A stretch of DNA of 64,000 bases, from the NCBI GenBank assembly GCA_025153445.1, contig JANZNS010000004.1:248001-312000 (forward strand), in the 5' to 3' direction. The position numbers and the translations under genes were made by a program. The stretch is from Marinobacter sp. BGYM27 (lineage in GTDB: Bacteria; Pseudomonadota; Gammaproteobacteria; Pseudomonadales; Oleiphilaceae). Under the pieces are notes generated by a model that saw nothing but the letters and a program-made list of their open reading frames with translations, was not told the DNA's origin and made no database searches. Positions 35,400 through 44,110 of this stretch are shown piece by piece (positions within the stretch are counted from its first letter, which is position 1; every line of letters begins with the position of its first letter).

Positions 35400-36623
35400 T
35401 CAGTGGGTTTTGGATGTCATTTTGGGATAGTCACGCAGTTCGATCTTGGCAATGGAATCCAGATGCACTTCATCCGGGCCATCTGCAAGCCGCAGCGTAC
35501 GCACCTGCGCCCAGGCCGAAGCCAGGAAGGTATCCTGGGACACACCGCCAGCGCCGTGAACCTGAATCGCGCGATCCAGAATACGCAGCGCCATGCTCGG
35601 TGCCGCCACCTTGATCATGGCGATTTCCTGGCGGGCCACCTTGTTGCCCACGGTATCCATCATGTGGGCGGCCTTCAGGGTCAGCAGGCGGCACTGTTCG
35701 ATTTCAAGGCGCGAACGGGCAATGTCCTTGCGGATCGAGTCAAACTGCGCCAGCGGCTTGCCGAAAGCTTCGCGCTCATTGACGCGCTGGCACATGGACT
35801 CGAGCGCGCGCTCTGCAACGCCAATGGTGCGCATGCAGTGGTGAATACGCCCCGGCCCGAGGCGGCCCTGGGCAATTTCAAAGCCGCGACCTTCACCCAG
35901 CAACATATTGCTGACCGGCACGCGTACATTGTTGTATTCGATTTCCGCATGACCGTGCGGCGCATGGTCATAGCCGAATACCGTCAGCGGACGGATGATC
36001 TTCACGCCCGGAGTATCCAGCGGTACGAGAATCATGGACTGCTGCTTGTGACGCTCCGCTTCCGGATCCGTCTTGCCCATAACAATCGCAATTTTGCAGG
36101 TGGTGGTCATGGCACCTGAGGACCACCATTTACGGCCGTTGATGACGTACTCATCGCCTTCACGACGGATTTCGCAGGCAATATTGGTGGCGTCAGATGA
36201 GGCCACGTCCGGCTCGGTCATCGAAAAGCATGAGCGGATCTCGCCGGCAAGCAGGGGTTTCAGCCACTGCTCCTGCTGCGCGTCATTCCCGTAGCGGGCA
36301 ATGGTTTCCATGTTGCCGGTATCCGGTGCGGAGCAGTTAAATACCTCCGGTGCCATGTGGGAGCGTCCCATAATTTCGCACAGGTGGGCGTACTCGAAAT
36401 TGGTCAGACCGGCACCCAGGTCACTCTCTGGCAGAAACAGGTTCCACAGTCCTTCAGCCTTGGCCTTGAGCTTCAACTCTTCCAGGATCGCAGTCGGCGC
36501 CCAGCGATTCTCCGCCGCATCGATCTGCTCGTGATGAAGGTGCTCGTTCGGGTAGACATGCTGATCCATAAAGGCGATCAGTTGTTCTCTGAGTTGGCTC
36601 GCTTTTTCAGACAGTTCAAACAT
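35400..36623 (-). CDS. ACAD10/11-like acyl-CoA dehydrogenase-family protein
   Basis: The 407-aa ACAD carries features of the ACAD10/11 subgroup: [69 protein letters not shown] and the C-terminal [23 protein letters not shown]. In mammals and in the bacterial Lva pathway this subgroup works with an APH kinase to eliminate phosphate from 4-phospho-acyl-CoA and yield an enoyl-CoA. Start MFELSEKAS at 36623 with GAGG upstream; the long N-terminal extension to 36695 is rejected. It is in operon with the SDR, kinase and SurE genes downstream. Confidence 0.88.
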   Translation of the reverse strand: MFELSEKASQLREQLIAFMDQHVYPNEHLHHEQIDAAENRWAPTAILEELKLKAKAEGLWNLFLPESDLGAGLTNFEYAHLCEIMGRSHMAPEVFNCSAPDTGNMETIARYGNDAQQEQWLKPLLAGEIRSCFSMTEPDVASSDATNIACEIRREGDEYVINGRKWWSSGAMTTTCKIAIVMGKTDPEAERHKQQSMILVPLDTPGVKIIRPLTVFGYDHAPHGHAEIEYNNVRVPVSNMLLGEGRGFEIAQGRLGPGRIHHCMRTIGVAERALESMCQRVNEREAFGKPLAQFDSIRKDIARSRLEIEQCRLLTLKAAHMMDTVGNKVARQEIAMIKVAAPSMALRILDRAIQVHGAGGVSQDTFLASAWAQVRTLRLADGPDEVHLDSIAKIELRDYPKMTSKTH

Positions 36624-36729
36624 CGTTCTGGCCTCTTGCTGTTGTTCTGATTGAGTATTCGTGACAGAGAGCTGCGCGTTACTGACCGTCGTCAACCGTG
36701 ACGCCGCGCGCTATTCCGACAGGTAACGA

Positions 36730-37176
36730 TTAAACCGGCACACCTTCGGGACTTTCACTGCCCGAGCGTACACGGAAAGTGCCCTCGCCCATGGCGAGCA
36801 GGTTTCCTTCCGCATCGCGCACTTCGCCGGAGCTATTGAAAATCCGTGTACCGCCCGCGCGTTTCTGACCGGTCACCGTAATCACACCGCCCGAACATTG
36901 CCCGGTAAACGTTGTGGTAAGCGAAAGCGTAATGGCCTTCCGCATTCGGCCCGGATAAGGACAGTATGTGCCGGCCTGAGCCAGGGCGATATCCAGCAGT
37001 GACGTCAAGACGCCGCCGTGGATAACACCCGCCAGGTTCAGGTGATGGGGCTGCAGTTCAACTGATATAACGGCGACGTCCTCATCCCAGGACACCTGCT
37101 CGTAGCCGAGAACTTTGTGGAATCCGGGCAGGTCCTTGCCCCCACGTATAACAACGGCTTCGTTTGTTTCTGACAT
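36730..37176 (-). CDS. PaaI-type hotdog thioesterase
   Basis: The 148-aa hotdog protein has the signature LNLAGVIHGGVLTSLLDIALAQAGTY (about residues 46-71), followed by AITLSLTTTFTGQCSGGVITVTG. It likely hydrolyses a CoA ester and balances free CoA in the operon. Its ATG shares its A with the stop of the upstream SDR (TGATG at 37174-37178), showing tight coupling. The gap to the ACAD gene downstream is 106 bp. Confidence 0.85.
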   Translation of the reverse strand: MSETNEAVVIRGGKDLPGFHKVLGYEQVSWDEDVAVISVELQPHHLNLAGVIHGGVLTSLLDIALAQAGTYCPYPGRMRKAITLSLTTTFTGQCSGGVITVTGQKRAGGTRIFNSSGEVRDAEGNLLAMGEGTFRVRSGSESPEGVPV

Positions 37177-37961
37177 CAGACCTTCATTCCAGGGAGATTT
37201 AAAGAAGCGGTATTACCGCCATCGACGGGCAGTGCCTGTCCGGTGATAAAACTGGCGTCATCACTGGCCAGGAACAAAATGGCAGCCGCGATTTCTTCGG
37301 CCGCTCCGTAACGACGTAACTCACATCGGGCGCCGAGCTTGTGGGCTTTTTCATTGGCGCGGGCATAGTCGAAAATGGGTTGGGTCATGCCGGTTTCCAC
37401 CAGTCCCGGGCACACCGCATTGACCCGGACATTGTCGCCCCCAAGATCGCAGGCCGCCGTTTTGGTGAGATTGATGACGCCGGCCTTGGACGCACTGTAT
37501 GCATTACCGCCGGCACCCGAGCGGATACCCGCCACCGAAGCGGTATTCACAATCGCCCCCTGGCGACGTGCCTGCATGTGCGGGGCAACATGCTTGATAA
37601 AGAGCATGGGCCCAATCAGGTTAACCCCTAGAATCCGCTCCCACTGGGCCGGATCCTGATCGGTGATCGGTAAGTGTTGGCCGGCAATGCCCGCGTTATT
37701 GCACAGGACGTCAATTTGACCATGAGTTTCGATAACGTCGGCAACCAGCGCACTGACCGCACTTTCGTCGGAAACATCCATTACACGGAACTGGCTGACC
37801 GCAGTGTTGGCCAGGATTCCCTGAGTCTCAAGCAGTCCCGCCTCCGACTGGTCGACCAGCACCACTGTGGCTCCCTCGCGCGCCAGTCGCTGAGACACCG
37901 CACGCCCGATACCACTACCGGCACCGGTGACGATGGCCACTCTTTTTTTGAAACGCATCAT
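37176..37961 (-). CDS. Short-chain dehydrogenase/reductase (SDR), first gene of the operon
   Basis: The 261-aa classical SDR has TGAGSGIGRAVSQRLA, the NNAG motif (VLCNNAGIAG), NTASVAGIRSG, YSASKAGV, and ITGQALPVDGGNTAS. Acidic VDQ after the second beta strand favours NAD. AGGAG lies 7 nt before the first of two ATGs. It starts the minus-strand operon and is divergent from the second acyl-CoA ligase, with an IclR-like box between. It probably oxidises or reduces a hydroxyacyl or cyclic alcohol intermediate. Confidence 0.87.
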   Translation of the reverse strand: MMRFKKRVAIVTGAGSGIGRAVSQRLAREGATVVLVDQSEAGLLETQGILANTAVSQFRVMDVSDESAVSALVADVIETHGQIDVLCNNAGIAGQHLPITDQDPAQWERILGVNLIGPMLFIKHVAPHMQARRQGAIVNTASVAGIRSGAGGNAYSASKAGVINLTKTAACDLGGDNVRVNAVCPGLVETGMTQPIFDYARANEKAHKLGARCELRRYGAAEEIAAAILFLASDDASFITGQALPVDGGNTASLNLPGMKV

Positions 37962-38100
37962 GCGGAATGCTCCTTTTGTTGTTATCCGGATTTGTTGTCA
38001 GGAAATCCACGGAGCGCAGCCGAACCTGGCCACTGAACCTGTAAAAATCACACGAAAATAGGAAATCGGTGATTAATTTGTCATGTATTCCAGTTTTGAG

Positions 38101-38135
38101 TCAATATATTCGGAAAGTTATTTCGCTAGACAAAA
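38101..38135. promoter_or_regulatory. IclR-like box in the divergent SDR / ligase promoter
   Basis: TTTCGCTAGACAAAA (38121-38135) keeps the full left half of the box and a weak right half. TCAATATATT (38101-38110) resembles the element paired with the boxes at 17057 and 30953, but the offset is 20 instead of 18 bp. TGTATTCCAGTTTTG lies just upstream (38084-38098). Confidence 0.45.
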
Positions 38136-38160
38136 CACACAAATCGCAGCGAGGCTTAAA

Positions 38161-39756
38161 ATGAAAGAGTACGTGCAGTCGATGCCAGTTCACGCTCCCA
38201 TCAATCCTGCAGAGTCGCTCACCGCGATTGGCGAGAAAATTCAGGATTACGCCGTCTCGCAACCCAACAAGATCGCTTTGATCGATAACGGCATAAGCGT
38301 CACCTGGCGCGAACTGGTATTCCGGGTCAACGCCATTGCCAACCGGCTGCAGGATGCCGGACTGAAAACCGGAGACACTGTCGCGGGGCTTTCCGAGAAC
38401 AGCGCGGATTACGTGGCACTGTACCTTGGCGTACTGACGGCCGGTGGCTGCATGGTGCCCCTGTCAGGCATGGCGAGCGGAGAATCGCTGGCACTGATGA
38501 TCAACGACTGTGACGCTCGCTTCCTGTTTGTTTCCGAGAAAAACACCGCCCTGCTGGAAGAGGTCCGGGATCAGCTGACCAACGTCAGCCCTGAGTGGCG
38601 CATCGGCCTCGACTTCCGCCCACCTGACAGCTCACTGACGCTGGACGACTTGCTGGCAGACAGCCCATCCGCACCCTGCATTGCCGACGTCGGGCTGGAT
38701 GATCCGTTCAACATCATCTATAGCTCCGGCACAACAGGTACACCCAAAGGTATCCTCCACGACCACCGGTTCCGCTGGCGTCAGATCCAGCGCATGGGGT
38801 CGTATGGCCTGAACGGCGACGCTATCAACCTGGTGTCCACGCCGCTTTACTCCAACACCACGTTGGTCTCCGCGCTGCCCACGCTGTTTTATGGCGGCAC
38901 ACTGGTACTGATGCGCAAATTCAATGCCCGTGAATTTCTCGAGCTGGCACAGCAATACCGGGTCACGCACGCCATGCTGGTGCCGGTTCAGTATCAGCGG
39001 ATTCTGGCCGAGCCCGATTTTGACCAGTTCGATCTCTCCAGCTTCAAATTCAAATCATCCACAAGCGCTCCCCTGCGAGCAGAGGTGATCCGCGAGGCGA
39101 TGGCGCGCTGGCCCGGCAATATAATCGAGGTTTACGGCCTGACCGAAGGCGGTATCTCGACCAGCCTTGATTGCGCAGCCTTTCCCGATAAGTGGGATTC
39201 CGTCGGCAGACCCACCGAAGGCGCAGAAGTTCGCATCATCAGTGAAGACGGAAAGGAATTGCCTGCAGGAGAAATCGGCGAAATCGTCGGCCGTGCCGGG
39301 GCCATGATGCGCGGCTACTATCGTCGCGAAGAGCAAACCAGTGACATGCTCTGGACCAGCCCGGACGGCTTGACCTTTTATCGCAGTGGCGACATGGGGC
39401 GGCTGGATGACGACAACTTCCTGTTCATCCTGGATCGGCGTAAAGACATGATCATCTCGGGCGGCTTCAACATCTATGCCGTCGATCTGGAGAAGGTTCT
39501 GCTGGAACATCCTGCAGTGGCTGATGCCGCCGTGATCGGTATTCCCAGCGATCACTGGGGCGAAACGCCCCTGGGCCTGATTGTTCGCAAGCCCGGCGAT
39601 AACGCCGCTATCGAAGATATTCTGGAATGGGCGAATCAGCGGCTCGGTAAAAGCCAGCGGATCAGCGGTCTGGAATGGCGTGACGAACTGCCGCGCAGCA
39701 CAATTGGCAAAGTGCTGAAACGGGAGCTGCGCGCGCCTTACATGAATAACGCCTGA
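38161..39756 (+). CDS. AMP-forming acyl-CoA synthetase (class I adenylate-forming family)
   Basis: The 531-aa ANL enzyme has the P-loop YSSGTTGTPKGILHDH, VYGLTEGGIST, FYRSGDMGRLDDDNFLFILDRRKDMIISGGFNIYAVDLEKVL and the catalytic lysine in STIGKVLKRELR. It is distinct from the ligase at 31046, so two acids or two chain lengths are probably activated. Start at 38161 (MKEYVQSMPVHAP), with GAGG six bases upstream; the frame is open further left but without a ribosome-binding site. It is divergent from the SDR-led operon and convergent with the enoyl-CoA hydratase gene. Confidence 0.87.
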   Translation: MKEYVQSMPVHAPINPAESLTAIGEKIQDYAVSQPNKIALIDNGISVTWRELVFRVNAIANRLQDAGLKTGDTVAGLSENSADYVALYLGVLTAGGCMVPLSGMASGESLALMINDCDARFLFVSEKNTALLEEVRDQLTNVSPEWRIGLDFRPPDSSLTLDDLLADSPSAPCIADVGLDDPFNIIYSSGTTGTPKGILHDHRFRWRQIQRMGSYGLNGDAINLVSTPLYSNTTLVSALPTLFYGGTLVLMRKFNAREFLELAQQYRVTHAMLVPVQYQRILAEPDFDQFDLSSFKFKSSTSAPLRAEVIREAMARWPGNIIEVYGLTEGGISTSLDCAAFPDKWDSVGRPTEGAEVRIISEDGKELPAGEIGEIVGRAGAMMRGYYRREEQTSDMLWTSPDGLTFYRSGDMGRLDDDNFLFILDRRKDMIISGGFNIYAVDLEKVLLEHPAVADAAVIGIPSDHWGETPLGLIVRKPGDNAAIEDILEWANQRLGKSQRISGLEWRDELPRSTIGKVLKRELRAPYMNNA

Positions 39757-39770
39757 ATACGCACAACGGC

Positions 39771-39796
39771 ACCCACGGGCTTCAAAGCCCGTGGGT
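39771..39796. terminator. Hairpin between convergent ligase and hydratase genes
   Basis: An 11-bp perfect stem, ACCCACGGGCT (39771-39781) with AGCCCGTGGGT (39786-39796), and a TCAA loop lie between two convergent stops. There is no U-run. Confidence 0.6.
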
Positions 39797-39803
39797 ATGC
39801 ACA

Positions 39804-40544
39804 TCACCGCTTTTTCATACCCGCCAGCACAGCCTGGCACTCGTCCGACTTCAAACGCTCACCAAACTGGTCACGCTCACGATTCAGCGCTGCCATTGCC
39901 TGTTCACGCCAGGGCGCCTTCAGCAATTGCTTGCTAACCCGCAACGCCTCACGCGGCTTGCTGGTCAGGGCGCGGGCTTCGTTCAACGCCTGTTCCGTTG
40001 CACTCCCGTCAGCGACCAGACGGTTCACCAGTCCGGCCTCCAGAGCATCTGCTCCGGCTATGGCTTCGCCCAGAATCAACAACCGGGTAGCGACCCGATA
40101 GCCCAGTTGCAACGGCATCATCACGGTAGAAGCCGCTTCCGGACACAGCCCCAGATCAACAAAGGGGGTTTTGAAGGTGGCGCTCTCGCCGGCAATAATC
40201 GCATCACAGTGCATCAGCATGGTCGTCCCGATACCAATCGCACGCCCTTCGACGCCGGCGATGACGGGCGTATCACAATTCATCAGGCACTCAATAAATG
40301 CCAGCCCCGCTGACGGCCGGGGATTGGGATCATCAGCCCGGGCCCTGAAATCATCAAGGTCATTGCCGGCGGTAAAGTCTTTACCCTCACCGGTAATCAC
40401 AATCGCATGCACGCTCTGATCATCCGCCGCTGCATTGACCTCCCGGCCCAGGGTTTCGTACATATCCCGGGTCAGGGCATTCTTTTTTTCCGGCCGATTG
40501 ATATTAAGGTGAACCAGACCGTTCTCGCGGTTAATTTCAATCAC
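39804..40544 (-). CDS. Enoyl-CoA hydratase/isomerase family protein
   Basis: The 246-aa crotonase has GKDFTAGNDLDDF, the oxyanion-hole segment AGVEGRAIGIGTTMLMHCDAII, and FVDLGLCPEAASTVMMP. The position of the usual second catalytic glutamate is followed by an atypical LCPEAASTV, as in hydratase/isomerase subgroups (PaaG/EchA-like). It may act as an isomerase rather than a hydratase. The start is GTG at 40544 with GGGAG eight bases upstream. It is divergent from the amidase gene. Confidence 0.82.
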   Translation of the reverse strand: MIEINRENGLVHLNINRPEKKNALTRDMYETLGREVNAAADDQSVHAIVITGEGKDFTAGNDLDDFRARADDPNPRPSAGLAFIECLMNCDTPVIAGVEGRAIGIGTTMLMHCDAIIAGESATFKTPFVDLGLCPEAASTVMMPLQLGYRVATRLLILGEAIAGADALEAGLVNRLVADGSATEQALNEARALTSKPREALRVSKQLLKAPWREQAMAALNRERDQFGERLKSDECQAVLAGMKKR

Positions 40545-40589
40545 GTCACTTCTCCCGACTTCATGATGTTTTCAGTTCATTTTGACTCA

Positions 40590-40614
40590 TTTTGCGAAAT
40601 ACTGTTTCACAAAA
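40590..40614. promoter_or_regulatory. Inverted repeat in the divergent hydratase / amidase promoter
   Basis: Arms TTTTGCGAAA (40590-40599) and TTTCACAAAA (40605-40614) match at 9 of 10 positions around a 5-bp spacer. They lie 46 bp before the hydratase start and 83 bp before the amidase start. The inner GCGAAA half resembles the IclR box, but spacing differs. Confidence 0.4.
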
Positions 40615-40696
40615 ATACCAACTATTCTATGTTCGTGAATCCATACCGCTGTCCGCAGCCGTGAATAACAAACCAACAATACGTGGGGAGAAGACC

Positions 40697-42151
40697 TTGA
40701 ATTATCATGAAATGAGCAGTGTCGAGCTCGCCCGGGGCATCCGCAATCAGCAGTTCACATCCGTTCAGGTTGTCGAGCATTTTCTTGAGCGTATTGACGC
40801 CCTGAACCCTGCATTGAATGCGATTGTGATCCTGCGGGCAGACGAGGCCAGACAAAAGGCCCGGCAAGCCGATAAAGCAATACAGCGGGGCGACAGCACA
40901 GGGCCGCTGCATGGCGTGCCGATGACCATCAAGGAAACCTTCGAGATCAACGGCTGGCCGACCACCGCCGGCCACGGCAAACTGAAAGACCACATTTCGC
41001 CCCGCACTGCGCCCGCCGTGCAGCGACTGATTGATGCCGGCGCCATCATTGTCGGCAAAACCAATATTCCGGAGTTGGCCGGCGATCTGCAAAGCTTCAA
41101 CGGGATCTACGGCACAACGAATAATCCCTGGAACACGGACATGACATCCGGCGGCTCATCGGGCGGCGCCGCGGCGGCACTGGCCAGCGGCATGATTCCA
41201 CTGGAGCTCGGCAGCGACCTGGCCGGCTCTATCCGGACCCCTGCGGCTTTCTGCGGCATTTATGGTTTGAAGACCACTTACGGTTTGGTGCCACTGCGGG
41301 GCCACGTACCGTCTGCCCCCGGCAGCCTCGGCCAACGGGACATCAGCGTGACGGGCCCCATGGCACGCCACCTTGACGATATCGAACAGGCGCTCGACCT
41401 GATTGTCGGCCCTGAGAGGCCCGCCTCGGATGCCTGGTCGATCACGCTTCCTGCTGCAAAAACGTCGAGGCTGGGCGACTTGAAGGTCGCAACCTGGCTG
41501 AGCGATCCATATTGCGAAATTGATAACGAGATGGCAGACGCCCTCAACCGGGTTGTCGATCTGCTTCGCAACCAAGGCGCCCACATTGACGACACAGCGC
41601 GGCCAGACGCCATGACCCTTGAAGGCAGTCACGCGCTTTACTACGACATGCTGGCCTCCTCAATGGGCGCCGGTCTGAACGAGGCAACCCGCAACAAGCT
41701 GCTTGAGCTGGCCAACACATCCACAACAGACGACTACCGCACCCGCTTTGCCCGTGGCGCCACCCAATCCCACGGCCTGTGGCTGAAGCAGGACGAAAAG
41801 CGGGCCCAGCTTCAGAACAACTGGCTTACCTTCTTCGATAATTTCGATCTCATGATTTGTCCGGTGGTCAATACTCCGGCCTTTCCCCATGATCATTCCC
41901 AACCCGCCACCAGCCGCACACTGACGATCAACGGCAAGCCCCAGGTCTACATGGATGTCACGGTCTGGGCCGGTCTGGCCGCCATTGCCGGCCTACCGGC
42001 ACTCAGCATTCCGATTGGCACTACCGAGAGCGGGTTGCCGCTGGCCGCCCAACTGATAGGCCCGGCCTACAGTGAGAGAGAACTGATCCGGATCGGCCAA
42101 CTGATAGGCGGGCATTTGCATCCCGGTGGACTTCCCTGGCCCGCTCTTTAA
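40697..42151 (+). CDS. Amidase-signature-family amidohydrolase
   Basis: The 484-aa protein has the Ser-cisSer-Lys triad of the amidase signature family: Lys in GVPMTIKETFEING (about residue 81), GGSSGGAAAALASG, and the nucleophile serine in LGSDLAGSIRTPAAFCG. It hydrolyses a C-N amide bond, releasing a carboxylate. The start is TTG (40697), chosen because GGGGAG lies six bases upstream and LNYHEMSSVELARGI matches amidase N-termini; an ATG at 40712 is the alternative. With two ligases nearby, it may release an acid (6-aminohexanoate- or nitrile/amide-derived) for degradation. The substrate is unknown; it is not a GatA, since no gatBC is present. Confidence 0.85.
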   Translation: MNYHEMSSVELARGIRNQQFTSVQVVEHFLERIDALNPALNAIVILRADEARQKARQADKAIQRGDSTGPLHGVPMTIKETFEINGWPTTAGHGKLKDHISPRTAPAVQRLIDAGAIIVGKTNIPELAGDLQSFNGIYGTTNNPWNTDMTSGGSSGGAAAALASGMIPLELGSDLAGSIRTPAAFCGIYGLKTTYGLVPLRGHVPSAPGSLGQRDISVTGPMARHLDDIEQALDLIVGPERPASDAWSITLPAAKTSRLGDLKVATWLSDPYCEIDNEMADALNRVVDLLRNQGAHIDDTARPDAMTLEGSHALYYDMLASSMGAGLNEATRNKLLELANTSTTDDYRTRFARGATQSHGLWLKQDEKRAQLQNNWLTFFDNFDLMICPVVNTPAFPHDHSQPATSRTLTINGKPQVYMDVTVWAGLAAIAGLPALSIPIGTTESGLPLAAQLIGPAYSERELIRIGQLIGGHLHPGGLPWPAL

Positions 42152-42356
42152 AACCATCGCAAACAGCACGAGCACTTGCAGGCGCAATGCCATCCAGGCA
42201 TCGCCTGCCCCTTCCCGCTTCGGCTGATTGGAGTCGAACAAAGAACCCATTGGTGGTGTAATTAGGCGTTACCACCTAAATTCGACCCCCGTAGTATTGC
42301 AAAACAGCACTTTTGTGCTAGATTCGGAAAACAAGGATCCATTCTGCAGTTTGTTG

Positions 42357-42371
42357 TACCGCACTGCGAAA
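42357..42371. promoter_or_regulatory. IclR-type box upstream of the TRAP transporter
   Basis: TACCGCACTGCGAAA (reverse TTTCGCAGTGCGGTA) lies 60 bp before dctP. A weak promoter, TTGCAA-N16-TAGATT (42297-42324), precedes it, which would place the box downstream of the transcription start and so in a repressing position. Confidence 0.55.
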
Positions 42372-42430
42372 CAAGGAAGGAATCCAAACACTGTCTGAAG
42401 ATCAATCTGGACAATAACAAGAGGTCTACC

Positions 42431-43477
42431 ATGCCTGCCTTTTCACGGTTCAAAAAACAACTGACTGTCTGCGCGTCGGTTCTCGCTATTGGTGTTGGTG
42501 GCTTGCTCGCCAGCAGCAGCGTTAGCGCCGCCGATAAATTCGTATGGAAAGTACAATCCCATTGGCCTGGTTCCAGCAGTTCCTATACCGATAGCCTTGA
42601 GCGTATCAAACGCATCATCGAAGAAGGCAGTGACGGCCGCATGGAGCTGAAGCTGTATGAAGCCGGCGCACTATTTAAAGCCAAGCAGACGTTTGATGCC
42701 GTCAGCCGTGGCATTCTGGAAATGGGCACCATTTCACCTGCCTACGCCCAGGACAAAATGACACTGGCAGGCATTGCCTCCGGTCTGCCTTTTGCGTTCC
42801 GCAATGTCTGGGAAGCCGCCTATTTCCACCAAGGTCTGGGCTTTGAAAAGATGCTGCGTGAAGAAGCAGCCCAATACGGCGTCTACTGGGCAACAGACAA
42901 GGTGTATCCCACCGAGATGGTCGTCAAAAAGCCCATCAACAGCTGGGATGACTTCTCCAGCCTGAAAATCCGCTCTTCCGGTGCCCTGCAGAAATTCCTG
43001 ACCGAAGCCGGTGCCGCAGCATCCTATGTTCCTGGCAGCGAGCTTTACCCGGCGCTGGACAGCGGTGTAGTTGACGGCGCGCACTGGGGTGCCGCTCAAG
43101 GCGCTTACAGCATGGGCCTGTATGAAGTGGCCAAGTACCACGTCAAACCCGCACTGAATATCGCCGGCACCGACGTTATCATCGTTAGCCAGAAGGCGCT
43201 GGACAAGCTGCCCAAAGACCTGCAGGACCTGGTCAAGCAAACCCTTGAGGAAGAGTTCTGGTTCCGCACCAACGAGTACCAGTACAAAGAACGCCTCACG
43301 CTGGCCAAGGCCATCAAGGAAGACGGTGTGAAGGTCAACACCATGCCGAAAGAAGTGCAGGACCGCCTTGTCAAAACCGCACAGAAAATGTGGGCTGAAG
43401 AAGGTGAGCGCAGCGACCGCGCCAAGAAAGCACTGGATATGCTTAAAGGTTACCTGACCGATCTGGGCTACCTTTAA
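42431..43477 (+). CDS. dctP: TRAP transporter substrate-binding protein (DctP family)
   Basis: The 348-aa product has a signal peptide (about 1-35, ending SSVSAAD) and the DctP fold. Landmarks are FVWKVQSHWPGSSSSYTDSLERIKRIIEEGSDGRMELKLYEAGAL, the ligand-binding arginine in FSSLKIRSSGALQKFL, and SGVVDGAHWGAAQGAYSMGLYEVAKYH. It binds an organic acid in the periplasm and passes it to the Q and M subunits. GAG-rich AAGAGG precedes the ATG. The subgroup with WPGSSSS and DGAHWG is related to binders of monocarboxylates or keto acids, so the ligand need not be a C4-dicarboxylate. Confidence 0.9.
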   Translation: MPAFSRFKKQLTVCASVLAIGVGGLLASSSVSAADKFVWKVQSHWPGSSSSYTDSLERIKRIIEEGSDGRMELKLYEAGALFKAKQTFDAVSRGILEMGTISPAYAQDKMTLAGIASGLPFAFRNVWEAAYFHQGLGFEKMLREEAAQYGVYWATDKVYPTEMVVKKPINSWDDFSSLKIRSSGALQKFLTEAGAAASYVPGSELYPALDSGVVDGAHWGAAQGAYSMGLYEVAKYHVKPALNIAGTDVIIVSQKALDKLPKDLQDLVKQTLEEEFWFRTNEYQYKERLTLAKAIKEDGVKVNTMPKEVQDRLVKTAQKMWAEEGERSDRAKKALDMLKGYLTDLGYL

Positions 43478-43489
43478 TCAAGTAAGCCG

Positions 43490-43523
43490 GGGCCGGGAAG
43501 CCTGACGCTTCCCGGCCCTTTTT
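43490..43523 (+). terminator. Intra-operon terminator between dctP and dctQ
   Basis: A 12-bp stem, GGGCCGGGAAGC/GCTTCCCGGCCC, with a 5-nt loop is followed by T5. Located 13 bp past dctP, it should lower dctQM transcription relative to the binding protein. Confidence 0.88.
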
Positions 43524-43567
43524 ATTGCACCCCCTTTTTTGCCGACCTGATCCTCCCGGAGGTTACC

Positions 43568-44110
43568 GTGCGTATGCTAACGGCCTTTATGAACGGAGTG
43601 ACCCGTCTCAACGATTTGGTTGGGCGCTGGGTTTCGCTGCTTGTATTCGCGATGTTTGTTTGTCTGCTGCTGGAAGTGGGCTTTCGCTATCTGCTCAACT
43701 CGCCGACTGTCTGGACCAACGAGCTGACCCAAATGCTGTTTGGCGTCTACGCCATCATGTCCGGCGGCTACATCATGGCGCACCGGGGGCACGTCAATGT
43801 TGATCTGCTCTATTCCCATCTTGGGCCGCGCACTCAAGCCTGCGTGGATATCTTCACATCATCCATGTTCTTTATTTTTACCCTGGCCCTGTTCTACTTC
43901 GGCTATGAAATGGCCAGCGAATCCGTCGCCAGCTTTGAAACCACCTATTCTGCCTGGAACCCGCCGATCTGGCCGGTGAAGGTTGCCATTCCGCTAGGTA
44001 CCGGGCTGCTCATCCTGCAAGGTGTAGTCAAACTCCTCCAGGATATCGCCATTGCCTTGAACCTTGACTATTACAAGCCTGAAGCCAATACCACAGGAGA
44101 GCACTCGTGA
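43568..44110 (+). CDS. dctQ: TRAP transporter small permease (DctQ)
   Basis: The 180-aa protein has four hydrophobic helices and the DctQ motif VFAMFVCLLLEVGFRYLLNSPTVWTNELTQMLFGVYAIMSGGYIMAHRGHVNVDLL. It anchors the scaffold between DctP and DctM. The start is GTG, with GGAGG five bases upstream; the ATG two codons later is too far from the ribosome-binding site. It ends in a GTGA overlap with dctM. Confidence 0.9.
   Translation: MRMLTAFMNGVTRLNDLVGRWVSLLVFAMFVCLLLEVGFRYLLNSPTVWTNELTQMLFGVYAIMSGGYIMAHRGHVNVDLLYSHLGPRTQACVDIFTSSMFFIFTLALFYFGYEMASESVASFETTYSAWNPPIWPVKVAIPLGTGLLILQGVVKLLQDIAIALNLDYYKPEANTTGEHS

Noticed and set aside
39055-39840. A 261-codon minus-strand frame opposite the second ligase
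   Set aside because: Overlaps strongly conserved adenylate-forming motifs on the other strand and runs into the enoyl-CoA hydratase gene.
40739-42151. The amidase as the GatA subunit of the tRNA amidotransferase
   Set aside because: No gatB or gatC is adjacent and the gene lies in a catabolic cluster with its own divergent promoter.
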